The notes beneath the pieces are model-generated. The model did no database searches. It had not been told where the DNA came from and was given only the letters and a program-made list of their open reading frames with translations. DNA of 25,328 nt from Mariprofundus sp. (GTDB lineage Bacteria; Pseudomonadota; Zetaproteobacteria; Mariprofundales; Mariprofundaceae). Below, piece by piece: positions 6,926-16,003 of the stretch. Location: NCBI GenBank assembly GCA_015485035.1, contig WFUI01000247.1:1-25328 (forward strand), in the 5' to 3' direction. A program made the translations under genes and the position numbers. Each line of letters opens with the position of its first letter. Positions within the stretch are counted from its first letter, which is position 1.

Positions 6926-8383
6926 ATGAATAAAAATATTATAGGCGTTGCCATGATCACGCTGGCACTGGGTTCTGGCGGAGGATATTGGCTGGCATCG
7001 CAAAATAAACCGGCAACGCAGGACGGGCAAACTGCCAAGGCGGATGCTGAACGTAAACCGTTGTTTTATCGCAACCCGATGAATCCGGAAATTACGTCGC
7101 CGGTTCCGGCCAAGGATAATATGGGAATGGACTATATCCCGGTTTTTGCCGATAGCGACAGCTCGGCCAATGAGCCTGCAGGCACAGTCAGGATCGATCC
7201 GGTGACCGTGCAGAACATCGGTGTGCGCACAGCCCTGGCTGAGCGCAAAACCCTGAGTCGTGATGTTCAGAGTGTGGGTCGGGTGGACTATGATGAAAAA
7301 CTGATAACCCGGCTGCATCCCAAAACGGAAGGTTGGGTTGGTAAATTGCGCGTGGATGAAACCGGAGAACCGGTGAAGAAAGATGAAATCCTGCTGTCGA
7401 TATATTCGCCGCAACTGGTATCCAGCCAGGAAGAGTATCTGCTAGCTCTGAATAATCTGAAAATACTGAAGAATAGTCCTTTCCCGGACATCCAGCGCGG
7501 TGCCAAGAACCTGCTGCGTTCCACTCGCGAGAGACTTGAGTTGTTGGATGTGCCTGAACACCAGATCAGGCAGCTGGAGAGGACACACAAGGTGATGAAA
7601 TTCCTGCATATCCACTCACCCTTCGATGGTATTGTGGTCAACATTGGCGCTCGCGACGGTCAGTTTGTTACGCCGCAAACCGAGCTCTACATGATCGCCG
7701 ACCTCAGCAGGGTGTGGACTTATGTGGATGTCTATGAATATGAGCTGCCGTGGATCAAGGTTGGCGATGAAGCGCATATGCGCCTGGCATCCCTGCCCGG
7801 AGAAACATTTAGCGGTAAAATCACCTATATTTATCCCTATCTGGAGGCCAAGACGCGCACCATCAAGGTGCGTCTGGAATTTGAAAACCCCGGGATGAAA
7901 CTAAAACCCGATATGTTCGCTGATGTCAACATCCATGCTAGCAAGCAGGTGGATGCCATTGTTATTCCTAGTGAGGCTGTGCTGCGCACGGGTAGTCGCA
8001 ACGCGGTATTCGTGGTGCGCGGCCCCGGCAGATACGAGCCACGTGATGTCAAGCTCGGCATCAGTTCGGATGGTCTGGTGCAAATTCTTGCCGGCGTTAA
8101 GGCCGGAGAGGAAGTTGTGACCAGCGCCCAGTTCCTGATTGATTCCGAATCCAAGCTGCGCGAAGCCGCCGCCAAGATGATGGATGTGAAAACGCCTACA
8201 GCGGCCGATCCGCGCCCAGCCATGGATGCCGAAGGCATGGACATGAAGGGCATGGACATGAAGGGCATGGACATGAAGGGCATGGACATGAAGGGCATGG
8301 ATATGAAAGGCATGGACATGAAGGGCATGGATATGAAAGGCATGGATATGAAAGGCATGGATATGAAAGGCGGGAGTAAATAA
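6926..8383 (+). CDS. cusB: CusB-like periplasmic adaptor with C-terminal GMDMK repeat tail
   Basis: This 485-residue membrane fusion protein links CusA to CusC. Residues 1-24 are a membrane anchor or signal. Residues 46-74 hold the short metal-binding module Y-R-N-P-M-N-P ... D-N-M-G-M-D-Y-I-P-V common in CusB/CzcB proteins; Met52, Met66 and Met68 are likely copper ligands. Barrel-sandwich, alpha-hairpin and beta-barrel regions follow, including H-S-P-F-D-G-I-V-V and V-V-T-S-A-Q-F-L-I-D-S-E-S-K-L-R. The last 50 residues are abnormal for the family: nine exact copies of G-M-D-M-K (437-481) followed by G-G-S-K. The tail adds 18 Met to a copper-donating protein. AAGGAGAG lies upstream of the ATG. 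cusA begins 7 bases after the stop. Confidence 0.92.
   Translation: MNKNIIGVAMITLALGSGGGYWLASQNKPATQDGQTAKADAERKPLFYRNPMNPEITSPVPAKDNMGMDYIPVFADSDSSANEPAGTVRIDPVTVQNIGVRTALAERKTLSRDVQSVGRVDYDEKLITRLHPKTEGWVGKLRVDETGEPVKKDEILLSIYSPQLVSSQEEYLLALNNLKILKNSPFPDIQRGAKNLLRSTRERLELLDVPEHQIRQLERTHKVMKFLHIHSPFDGIVVNIGARDGQFVTPQTELYMIADLSRVWTYVDVYEYELPWIKVGDEAHMRLASLPGETFSGKITYIYPYLEAKTRTIKVRLEFENPGMKLKPDMFADVNIHASKQVDAIVIPSEAVLRTGSRNAVFVVRGPGRYEPRDVKLGISSDGLVQILAGVKAGEEVVTSAQFLIDSESKLREAAAKMMDVKTPTAADPRPAMDAEGMDMKGMDMKGMDMKGMDMKGMDMKGMDMKGMDMKGMDMKGMDMKGGSK
8234..8368 (+). repeat. Nine tandem 15-bp repeats encoding GMDMK
   Basis: The unit GGCATGGACATGAAG is repeated nine times without interruption at the 3' end of cusB. 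Two versions exist, differing only at silent third positions that always change together: GAC with AAG (units 1-4 and 6) and GAT with AAA (units 5, 7, 8 and 9). The pattern indicates recent expansion by slipped-strand mispairing or recombination. Because the unit is 15 bp, copy-number change keeps the frame and alters only the length of the Met tail. Confidence 0.97.
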
Positions 8384-8389
8384 CCACCC

Positions 8390-11300
8390 ATGATTCAGGC
8401 TATTATTGACAGCTCACTCAAAAACCGATTTCTGGTACTTATTGCTACGGGATTTTTGCTCGCCGCTGGCTACTGGGCGGTAAAAAACACACCGCTGGAT
8501 GCGATTCCCGACCTGTCCGATGTGCAGGTGATCGTCTTCACCGAGTATCCCGGTCAGGCACCACAAGTGGTTGAAGATCAGGTGACTTATCCGTTGACCA
8601 CAGCCATGCTGGCTGTGCCATTTGCCAAAGTGGTACGCGGTTACTCCTTTTTCGGTTACTCATTCGTCTACATCCTCTTTGAAGATGGTACGGATATGTA
8701 CTGGGCGCGTTCACGTGTGTTGGAGTACCTGAATTTTGTCAGTGGGAAATTGCCACCCAGTGTAAATCCCACGCTGGGACCGGATGCCACGGGCGTGGGC
8801 TGGGTGTACGAATATGCGCTGGTCGACAAGACCGGCAAACACGACCTGTCCCAGCTGCGTTCCATTCAGGACTGGTATCTGCGTTATCCGCTGCAAACGG
8901 TGGATGGTGTATCTGAAGTCGCTTCTGTCGGCGGTTATGTCAAACAGTATCAGGTAGAAGTCGATCCCAATGCTCTGCTGGCCTACAACATTCCGCTGTC
9001 GAAGGTGAAACGGGCGATTCAGCGCAGTAATAATGATGTCGGAGGTCGGCTCATCGAGCGCGGTGAGACAGAGTTTATGGTGCGCGGCCTAGGTTATATT
9101 CAATCGCTGGATGATATAAGAAAAATTGCAGTGGGTGTGGACAAAAATGGTACGCCTATCCGCATTCGGGATGTCGCTAATGTTCACCTGGGGCCTGAAT
9201 TACGCCGTGGTGTAGTTGATCTCAACGGCGAGGGGGAAGTGGCAGGCGGTGTGATTATCATGCGTTACGGAGCGAACGCGCTGTCTACCATTGATGCAGT
9301 GAAAGAAAAACTGGAAGAACTCAAGTCAGGCTTGCCGGAGGGTGTGGAAATCGTGCCGGTTTATGACCGCAGCAGCCTGATTGAACGGGCGGTGGACAAC
9401 CTCAAGGGCAAGCTGATTGAAGAATCTATTGTGGTGTCACTGATTTGTCTGATGTTCCTGCTGCATGCCCGTTCGGCGCTGGTCGCTATCCTCTCTCTGC
9501 CGGTCGGGATTCTGATTGCCTTTATTATTATGCACTGGCAGGGCATTAACGCCAATATTATGAGCCTTGGGGGTATCGCCATCGCCATTGGCGCCATGAT
9601 AGATGGCGCGATTGTGATGATCGAGAATGCGCACAAACATCTGGAGCATGCGGTCAGGGCGAAGGGGGCGGAGCTCAATGCCAAAGAACGGTGGTTGGCT
9701 GTGGGAACGGCCTCCAGAGAGGTCGGTCCGGCGCTGTTCTTCTCGCTACTGATTATTACGGTGTCATTCCTGCCGGTATTTACATTGCAGGCGCAGGAAG
9801 GGCGCTTGTTTTCACCGCTGGCGTTCACCAAGACCTATGCTATGGCCGGCGCAGCCATTCTGGCGATCACACTCGTACCTGTTCTGATGGGGTATTTTCT
9901 GCGCGGGAAAATTCCGCCAGAGGAACAGAACCCGGTAAACCGGTTCTTGCGCTTTATACACAAACCGGCTTTGAATAAAGTCATCCAGTGGCGCTGGAAA
10001 AGTGTGATAGTAGCGCTATTGCTGCTGAGTGCTACGGCATACCCGTTATCCAAAATCGGCAGCGAGTTTATGCCGCCGCTGGATGAAGGGGACGTGTTTT
10101 ACATGCCTACGACTTTCCCCGGCATCTCCATTACCAAAGCCAAGGAGCTGATGCAGCAGACGGATCGGATATTAAAGTCCTTTCCCGAAGTCAAATCGGT
10201 GTTTGGCAAGGTGGGCCGTGTTGAGACAGCAACCGATCCGGCACCGCTGTCGATGCTGGAAACCACTGTGCAGCTCAAGCCTCGGGAAGAGTGGCCTGAT
10301 CCTGAGAAAACAACGAAAGCGCTGATGCAGGAAATGGATCAGGCTATTCGCTTTCCCGGCGTGGCCAATGCCTGGACCTACCCGATCAAGACGCGTATCG
10401 ACATGCTCTCCACCGGTATCAAGACGCCCATTGGCATCAAGATATCGGGACCCGATCTGACGGTGCTGGAGACAAATGTCAAAAAAATCGAGCAGGTGCT
10501 GAAAACATTGCCGGATACATTATCGGCTTTTGGTGATCGTACCGTGGGCGGTTATTACTTTGACTTCAAAATCAACCGGGATGCCATCTCGCGTTACGGG
10601 CTGACTATCGCGGATGTACAGGATGTCATCCAGAGCGCCATCGGCGGTATTAATGTAACGCAGACGGTGGAAGGGCTGGAACGATATCCGGTGAACCTTC
10701 GTTATCCGCGAGAATTACGCGATAACCCCGAACAACTGGGTCGCGTGCTTATTCCAACACCGACCGGTGCGCAGATACCGCTTTCCCAGCTGGCTACGAT
10801 TACCACGCGGCAGGGGCCGCCTTCGATCAAATCCGAGAATGCCCGCCCCAATGCATGGATCTATGTCGACGTTACCACCAGTGATATCGGTGGTTATGTA
10901 GCCAGAGCCAAAAAGGTGATTGAGGAACAGGTGAAACTGCCGCCCGGTTATACGCTGGTTTGGTCCGGTCAGTTTGAATATATGGAGCGCGCCAATGAAC
11001 GATTGCGTATCGTTGTACCTTTCGCGTTGTTTGTGATCTTTCTGCTGTTATATCTGAATTTCGGTAACATTGTAGCACCACTGGTGGTGATGCTTTCTAT
11101 TCCGTTTGCGCTGATCGGCGGCTTCTGGCTGGTGTTCTGGCTCGGATTCAATATGAGTGTCGCGGTGGCGGTGGGCTTTATCGCGCTGGCCGGCGTCTCG
11201 GCGGAAATCGGCGTGCTGGTGCTGACGTTTATTGACCAGGAAGTCAGAAAAATGCGCCAACAAAAAGGGCGTGCACTGCAGTCAAAAGAGATTATGAGTG

Positions 11301-11551
11301 CGGTGCTTGGTGGTACTTCACAACGCGTGCGACCGATTGCCATGACTGCCACAGCTATTATCGCCGGTCTGTTGCCGATCATGTGGAGTTCCGGCACCGG
11401 CTCGGAGGTTATGCAACGTATCGCAGCGCCGATGGTTGGCGGCATGCTGACAGCCACGCTGCTATGTCTGCTCGTGTTGCCGCTGATCTATGGGCTGATT
11501 TTGCAATTTCAGGAGAAACGCCATGTGAAATCTCTGGAGAAAAAGGCCTAA
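8390..11551 (+). CDS. cusA: CusA-like Cu(I)/Ag(I) RND efflux pump, copy 1
   Basis: The 1053-residue protein is a full-length heavy-metal RND pump with twelve expected membrane segments. It has the family opening L-D-A-I-P-D-L-S-D-V-Q-V-I and P-G-Q-A-P-Q-V-V-E-D-Q-V-T-Y-P. The three Met that bind copper in E. coli CusA (573, 623, 672) correspond to Met572 (F-Y-M-P-T), Met622 (L-S-M-L-E-T) and Met672 (R-I-D-M-L-S-T-G). The proton-relay residues Asp405 (G-A-M-I-D-G-A) and Glu939 (G-V-S-A-E-I-G) are also present. These mark it as a monovalent copper/silver pump rather than a CzcA-type divalent pump. It is placed right after cusB, with a weak ribosome-binding site overlapping the end of cusB, suggesting translational coupling. 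Confidence 0.95.
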   Translation: MIQAIIDSSLKNRFLVLIATGFLLAAGYWAVKNTPLDAIPDLSDVQVIVFTEYPGQAPQVVEDQVTYPLTTAMLAVPFAKVVRGYSFFGYSFVYILFEDGTDMYWARSRVLEYLNFVSGKLPPSVNPTLGPDATGVGWVYEYALVDKTGKHDLSQLRSIQDWYLRYPLQTVDGVSEVASVGGYVKQYQVEVDPNALLAYNIPLSKVKRAIQRSNNDVGGRLIERGETEFMVRGLGYIQSLDDIRKIAVGVDKNGTPIRIRDVANVHLGPELRRGVVDLNGEGEVAGGVIIMRYGANALSTIDAVKEKLEELKSGLPEGVEIVPVYDRSSLIERAVDNLKGKLIEESIVVSLICLMFLLHARSALVAILSLPVGILIAFIIMHWQGINANIMSLGGIAIAIGAMIDGAIVMIENAHKHLEHAVRAKGAELNAKERWLAVGTASREVGPALFFSLLIITVSFLPVFTLQAQEGRLFSPLAFTKTYAMAGAAILAITLVPVLMGYFLRGKIPPEEQNPVNRFLRFIHKPALNKVIQWRWKSVIVALLLLSATAYPLSKIGSEFMPPLDEGDVFYMPTTFPGISITKAKELMQQTDRILKSFPEVKSVFGKVGRVETATDPAPLSMLETTVQLKPREEWPDPEKTTKALMQEMDQAIRFPGVANAWTYPIKTRIDMLSTGIKTPIGIKISGPDLTVLETNVKKIEQVLKTLPDTLSAFGDRTVGGYYFDFKINRDAISRYGLTIADVQDVIQSAIGGINVTQTVEGLERYPVNLRYPRELRDNPEQLGRVLIPTPTGAQIPLSQLATITTRQGPPSIKSENARPNAWIYVDVTTSDIGGYVARAKKVIEEQVKLPPGYTLVWSGQFEYMERANERLRIVVPFALFVIFLLLYLNFGNIVAPLVVMLSIPFALIGGFWLVFWLGFNMSVAVAVGFIALAGVSAEIGVLVLTFIDQEVRKMRQQKGRALQSKEIMSAVLGGTSQRVRPIAMTATAIIAGLLPIMWSSGTGSEVMQRIAAPMVGGMLTATLLCLLVLPLIYGLILQFQEKRHVKSLEKKA

Positions 11552-11692
11552 ATGGATGTCCGGTTGATGCGGCAGGGTTCATTGACCTGTGTCTCGCGCA
11601 GGCTGCTAGCCTTGTCGCGTCAACCGGTATGCAGTGGACAAACGATATGTGTAGCAGGCACCCGTACGGGAATGGGAGAGGATTATGATTAA
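11552..11692 (+). CDS. Possible 46-aa ORF bridging the two cusA genes
   Basis: An ATG immediately after the stop of the first cusA opens a 46-codon frame (starting M-D-V-R-L-M-R-Q-G). It runs across the whole gap and ends at a TAA overlapping the first 8 bases of the second cusA. The product has three Cys and several Arg but no recognisable domain, signal peptide or good ribosome-binding site. It may be translated only to carry ribosomes into the second cusA, or it may be chance. Confidence 0.25.
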   Translation: MDVRLMRQGSLTCVSRRLLALSRQPVCSGQTICVAGTRTGMGEDYD

Positions 11693-14600
11693 GAGTATCA
11701 TTGACGGCTCGTTGAAGAACGGCATGCTGGTATTCATGGCCACAGGGTTCCTGATCCTGGCCGGTGCATGGTCGGTAAAAAATATCTCGCTGGATGCTAT
11801 TCCGGATCTGTCTGATGTGCAGGTTATTCTGTTTACCGAATTTCCCGGCCAGGCTCCGCAGGTGGTGGAAGATCAGGTCACGTACCCGCTTACCACCACC
11901 ATGTTGCAGGTGCCGGGTGCCAAGCTGGTACGTGGTTATTCATTTTTTAATTACTCCTTTGTTTATATCATTTTTGAAGAGGGAACGGATATGTATTGGG
12001 CGCGCTCACGCGTGCTGGAGTATGCTAATTCAGCGGCTCGGAATTTACCCGATGGTGTGCAGCCTGTATTGGGGCCGGATGCCACCGGCGTTGGCTGGAT
12101 TTATCAATATGTATTGGTGGATCGGAGTGGCAAACATGATCTGGCCGAGCTGCGCAGCCTGCAGGACTGGGTGATTCGCTATCGTCTGGAGACGGTCAAG
12201 AATGTATCCGAAGTCGCTTCCGTAGGCGGTTTTGTCAAACAGTATCAGGTGGAAGTCGACCCGAATATCCTGCTGGCCTACAACATCCCGCTGTCCAAGG
12301 TAAAACACGCCATTTTGCGCTCGAACAATGATGTCGGCGGGCGTTTAGTGGAGATGGCCGAAACCGAATTTCTGGTGCGCGGGCTCGGCTATATCAAATC
12401 TGTTGATGATCTGAATCAGATACCGGTCGGCGTCGATAAAAATGGTACGCCTATCCGGCTGATGGATGTGGCGCATGTGCACCTGGGGCCGGAACTTCGG
12501 CGTGGTGCAGTGGATTATAATGGCGAAGGGGAAACAGCCGGCGGTATCGTGGTGATGCGCTTTGGTGAAAATGCGCTGACCACCATCGAAGCGATTCGAG
12601 AAAAAATTGCCGAATTGCAGAAAGTCATGCCGGAAGGCGTGGAAATTGTGCCGGTGTATGATCGTGGTGCCCTGATTGAGCGTTCAGTGGATAACCTCAA
12701 GGAAAAGCTGCTGGAGGAATTTATTGTCATTGCTCTGGTCTGCATGATTTTTCTGATGCATGCCCGCTCCGCCCTCGTCGCGATCGTCACGTTGCCGATG
12801 GGCATGTTAATGGCCTTTATTCTGATGCAATGGCAGGGCTTGTCGGCCAATATCATGAGTCTCGGTGGTATCGCGATTACGCTTGGAGCTATGGTGGATG
12901 GTGCCATTGTGCTGATTGAAAATGCGCACAAACATCTGGAACACGGTGAGAAGAAGAAGGGGGCGGCGTTAACCATACCCGAGCGATGGTCGGCAATTAG
13001 CGATGCATCGAAAGAGGTGGCACCTGCTCTGTTTTTCTCACTATTGATAATCACATCATCCTATCTGGTGATATTCACGCTGGAGGAACAATCCGGGCGA
13101 TTGTTCAAGCCACTGGCCTTTACCGCTACCTATATCATGGCTGCTGCCGCCGTGCTTGCCATCACGCTGGTGCCGCTGCTGATGGGCTACTTTATCCGTG
13201 GCAAGATTATGCCCGAAGAAAAAAACCCGGTGAACCGCTTCCTGAAATTCATTCATGGCCCGGTACTTGCCAATGCCTTGAAATATAAATGGGCGACACT
13301 TGGTATTGCTCTGGCCGTGTTGGTGAGCGTGGCTTATCCGCTTGGCAAGCTGGGGAGCGAATTCATGCCGCCGCTGGATGAGGGCGATATCCTTTACATG
13401 CCCACAGCTATTCCCGGTATTTCGATCACAAAATCGAAAGAAATGATGCAGCAGATGGACAAGATTCTGATGACTTTTCCGGAAGTGCAATCGGTCTTTG
13501 GCAAGAATGGTCGGGCGGAAACATCCACCGACCCGGCCTCGCTGGCGATGACTGAAATTACTATTCGTGTTAAACCCAGAGATCAGTGGCCGGATCCCAA
13601 CAAAACCACGGCACAACTGAAACTTGAAATGGATAAAGCCATCCAGTTTCCTGCTGTAGCTAATGCATGGGGTTTTCCGATCAAAACGCGTATTGACATG
13701 CTGTCCACGGGTATCAAAACACCGGTCGGGGTCAAGATTATCGGTCCAGATCTGACTGTGTTGCAACGCATCGGCAAGGATATTGAGGGCGTGCTGAAGA
13801 TGTTGCCTGAGACCAAATCGGCGATGGGTGATCGAGCCATGGGTGGTTATTACCTGGATTTCGACATTGATCGCAAAAGAGCGGCGCGTTACGGGCTGAC
13901 TGTGGGCGATGTGCAGGACGTGATTCAGTCGGCAATTGGCGGCATGAATATCACCGAAACGGTGGAAGGGCTGGAACGTTATCCGGTCAACCTGCGCTAT
14001 GCGCGCAACCTGCGCAGTACGCCGGAAGAGCTCAAACGCATGCTGATCCCCACCCCAGCAGGAGCACAGATTCCGATTGCTCAGGTCGCTGATTTGATCA
14101 TCCGGCGCGGGCCACCTTCGATCAAGAGTGAAAATTCGTTATCCGATACCTGGATCTATGTGGATATCAATTCCTCGGATATTGGCGGCTATGTAGTCAA
14201 GGCCAAGCAAGCTGTTGCCGATCAGGTGAAGATTCCACCGGGATATGAGGTCCTCTGGTCCGGGCAATATGAATATATGCAGCAGGCCAACAAACGCATG
14301 CAGTTGGCTGCGCCGTTGGTGTTGGTATTGATATTCCTGCTGCTCTACTTCAATTTTAAAACGCTGGTTGAGCCGATGGTGGTTATGGCTTCGGTGCCGT
14401 TTGCACTGGCTGGCGGTGTTTGGCTGATTTATGTGATGGACTTCAACCTGAGTGTTGCTGTGGATGTGGGATTCATCGCTCTGGCCGGTGTGGCGGCTGA
14501 AATCGGTGTGTTGGTATTGACGTTTATCGGACACGAAGTGGAGCGCAAGCGTGCGGAACTGAAACGTCCGCTTTCCTCAAAGGAAATATTTGAAGCTGTG

Positions 14601-14849
14601 CTCAACGGCACGTCTCAGCGCGTACGCGCCATCGCCATGACAGCGGCGGCGATCATTGCAGGGCTGCTGCCCATCATGTGGAGCTCTGGTACGGGGTCGA
14701 GCGTCATGCAGCGCATCGCTGCACCCATGGTCGGTGGGATGCTCACCACCCTGGTGGTTTGTCTGATCGTGGTGCCGGTGTTTTACGGCATGATTTTACA
14801 ATACAGGGAAAAGCGTGCCATCAGCGCTGCTGCCAAATTGCAGGGGTGA
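11685..14849 (+). CDS. cusA: CusA-like Cu(I)/Ag(I) RND efflux pump, copy 2 (CusA2)
   Basis: This second, complete RND pump (1054 aa) aligns with copy 1 over its whole length, with the key residues at identical positions: Met572 (L-Y-M-P-T), Met622 (L-A-M-T-E), Met672 (R-I-D-M-L-S-T-G), Asp405 and Glu939. It has therefore kept the copper/silver site and proton relay. Around the site it differs (for example A-S-L-A-M-T-E-I-T against A-P-L-S-M-L-E-T-T), and it has Asp927 in a membrane segment where copy 1 has Ala. It lacks a dedicated adaptor or channel, so it probably shares CusB and CusC or forms mixed trimers with copy 1 (inference). GGGAGAGG at 11672-11679 is a plausible ribosome-binding site. 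Confidence 0.95.
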   Translation: MIKSIIDGSLKNGMLVFMATGFLILAGAWSVKNISLDAIPDLSDVQVILFTEFPGQAPQVVEDQVTYPLTTTMLQVPGAKLVRGYSFFNYSFVYIIFEEGTDMYWARSRVLEYANSAARNLPDGVQPVLGPDATGVGWIYQYVLVDRSGKHDLAELRSLQDWVIRYRLETVKNVSEVASVGGFVKQYQVEVDPNILLAYNIPLSKVKHAILRSNNDVGGRLVEMAETEFLVRGLGYIKSVDDLNQIPVGVDKNGTPIRLMDVAHVHLGPELRRGAVDYNGEGETAGGIVVMRFGENALTTIEAIREKIAELQKVMPEGVEIVPVYDRGALIERSVDNLKEKLLEEFIVIALVCMIFLMHARSALVAIVTLPMGMLMAFILMQWQGLSANIMSLGGIAITLGAMVDGAIVLIENAHKHLEHGEKKKGAALTIPERWSAISDASKEVAPALFFSLLIITSSYLVIFTLEEQSGRLFKPLAFTATYIMAAAAVLAITLVPLLMGYFIRGKIMPEEKNPVNRFLKFIHGPVLANALKYKWATLGIALAVLVSVAYPLGKLGSEFMPPLDEGDILYMPTAIPGISITKSKEMMQQMDKILMTFPEVQSVFGKNGRAETSTDPASLAMTEITIRVKPRDQWPDPNKTTAQLKLEMDKAIQFPAVANAWGFPIKTRIDMLSTGIKTPVGVKIIGPDLTVLQRIGKDIEGVLKMLPETKSAMGDRAMGGYYLDFDIDRKRAARYGLTVGDVQDVIQSAIGGMNITETVEGLERYPVNLRYARNLRSTPEELKRMLIPTPAGAQIPIAQVADLIIRRGPPSIKSENSLSDTWIYVDINSSDIGGYVVKAKQAVADQVKIPPGYEVLWSGQYEYMQQANKRMQLAAPLVLVLIFLLLYFNFKTLVEPMVVMASVPFALAGGVWLIYVMDFNLSVAVDVGFIALAGVAAEIGVLVLTFIGHEVERKRAELKRPLSSKEIFEAVLNGTSQRVRAIAMTAAAIIAGLLPIMWSSGTGSSVMQRIAAPMVGGMLTTLVVCLIVVPVFYGMILQYREKRAISAAAKLQG

Positions 14850-14959
14850 GTTGCTTGAGGTGGGCTGAAGGTTGCCGTTTACAAGCTATGCAAGCGGGTG
14901 GGAATGCTTCTCTAGTAAAAAAGTATTTTGAAGTAATAACAAAAAAGGAGAATGAAAAA

Positions 14960-15481
14960 ATGCTAAGAGAAACAACGGTGAGCCTGATTGTAGCCGGTAT
15001 CGTGGGAGTTAGTCCGGCCTATGCATCCGGTGATCATGGTGGCATGGATATGCAGCATGGAAAGATGAACGGTGGTATGAACCATGCGATGGGCAAGGAT
15101 CACATGCATGGCATGATGATGAGCGAAATGAATGATCCCGACAACGCTATGTTCCTCGCCAGGAAGGATATTGATGGCTATCAGGTCAGCTTTCATATTA
15201 TGAAAGCTCCTAAAGGCATGGAAATGCATGGCGGTGATTATCACTTTATGTTCAAGGCTGAAAAAAATGGCAAAGCACTGACAGATTTAATCGTCAATTC
15301 AAAAATAACCCACCCTGATGGCAAAGAAGAATCCAAAATGATGATGAAAATGGGTGACTGGTATATGGCCGGTTACAATCTTAGCCATCAAGGCCAGCAT
15401 CAGTTGATGGTGTTGTTCAAGACCAGCGATGGCAAGAAACATTTTGGTGGTATTTTCTATCCACAACAGGGAAAGGAGTAA
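14960..15481 (+). CDS. Met/His-rich secreted Ig-like protein 1 (173 aa)
   Basis: A Sec signal peptide (1-22, ending A-Y-A) precedes a Met/His-rich linker (24-60) with motifs such as G-G-M-D-M-Q-H-G-K-M and D-H-M-H-G-M-M-M. A beta-sandwich-like domain follows: D-I-D-G-Y-Q-V-S-F-H-I-M-K-A-P, G-K-A-L-T-D-L, T-H-P-D-G, M-M-M-K-M-G-D-W-Y-M-A-G-Y-N-L and H-Q-L-M-V-L-F-K-T. The pattern resembles YtkA/FixH-like Ig-type periplasmic domains, but the exact family is not certain. Paralogues lie at 16570, 17061 and more distantly 18414. Met and His richness points to Cu(I)/Cu(II) binding in the periplasm. AAGGAG at 14945-14950 fixes the start; the open frame upstream overlaps cusA2 and is not coding. Confidence 0.8.
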   Translation: MLRETTVSLIVAGIVGVSPAYASGDHGGMDMQHGKMNGGMNHAMGKDHMHGMMMSEMNDPDNAMFLARKDIDGYQVSFHIMKAPKGMEMHGGDYHFMFKAEKNGKALTDLIVNSKITHPDGKEESKMMMKMGDWYMAGYNLSHQGQHQLMVLFKTSDGKKHFGGIFYPQQGKE

Positions 15482-15484
15482 ATT

Positions 15485-15988
15485 ATGAAATACTTACTGA
15501 GATTAGCAATTACTGCACTTGCAGTTTTGGGCCTGGCTGCATGCGATGCAGGCAATACGAACACCGAGTCCATATCAACGAAGCTTAGCCAAACCGAGTC
15601 CTCACCGGCGAGTATGAAAAAAATCGTAATGTACAAATCGCCGAACTGCAAATGCTGCACCGGTTGGGCGGACCATTTACGCAAAGGGGGGTTCACTGTT
15701 GAAGTCAATAAACGCGATGATATGGATGTTCTCAAGACGAAATTCGGTGTCTCCGAGAAACTGGCCTCCTGCCATACAGCAATTGTCGATGGTTATGTGA
15801 TCGAAGGCCATGTACCTGCTGCCGATGTCGAACGTTTGCTGAAGGAGCGCCCCGATATTGTCGGCCTGACGGCGCCGGGCATGCCGATGAAATCGCCGGG
15901 TATGCAGGAGATTGGCCAACAGCCGCAGGGTTATAGTGTGCTGGCCTTCGATAAAGACGGCAATACGACCGTGTTTCATCGCTATTAG
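15485..15988 (+). CDS. copG: CopG-like DUF411 copper-binding lipoprotein
   Basis: The 167-residue product has a lipoprotein signal (L-A-A-C, Cys20) and a DUF411 domain. Its signature is K-S-P-N-C-K-C-C-T-G-W (51-61; Cys55, Cys57, Cys58), then S-C-H-T-A (95-99), E-G-H-V-P-A (107-112) and G-L-T-A-P-G-M-P-M-K-S-P-G-M (127-140). DUF411 proteins such as CopG of Pseudomonas have a thioredoxin-like fold and bind a copper cluster through these Cys and His; a copper oxidoreductase role has been proposed. The lipid anchor would hold it at the periplasmic membrane. It starts 3 bases after the previous stop, with the ribosome-binding site (AAAGGAG) inside the upstream gene, so the two are coupled. Confidence 0.92.
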   Translation: MKYLLRLAITALAVLGLAACDAGNTNTESISTKLSQTESSPASMKKIVMYKSPNCKCCTGWADHLRKGGFTVEVNKRDDMDVLKTKFGVSEKLASCHTAIVDGYVIEGHVPAADVERLLKERPDIVGLTAPGMPMKSPGMQEIGQQPQGYSVLAFDKDGNTTVFHRY

Positions 15989-16003
15989 GCCTTGGTGAGT
16001 CGC

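Noticed and set aside
8234..8368. Possible CRISPR-like array from the regular repeats
   Set aside because: The repeats are 15 bp with no spacers and encode in-frame GMDMK; this is a coding tandem repeat.
7837..8391. Long minus-strand ORF with repeated PFMSMPFIS units opposite the cusB repeats
   Set aside because: It is the shadow of the GMDMK repeat, which keeps all frames open. It has no promoter or ribosome-binding signal and overlaps a clear gene.
13056..13766. 236-codon minus-strand ORF in cusA2
   Set aside because: It is antisense to a complete RND pump, with low-complexity His/Arg-rich sequence and no family match.
14678..14959. N-terminal extension of the first Ig-like protein
   Set aside because: It overlaps the end of cusA2 in another frame; the ribosome-binding site and signal peptide start at 14960.
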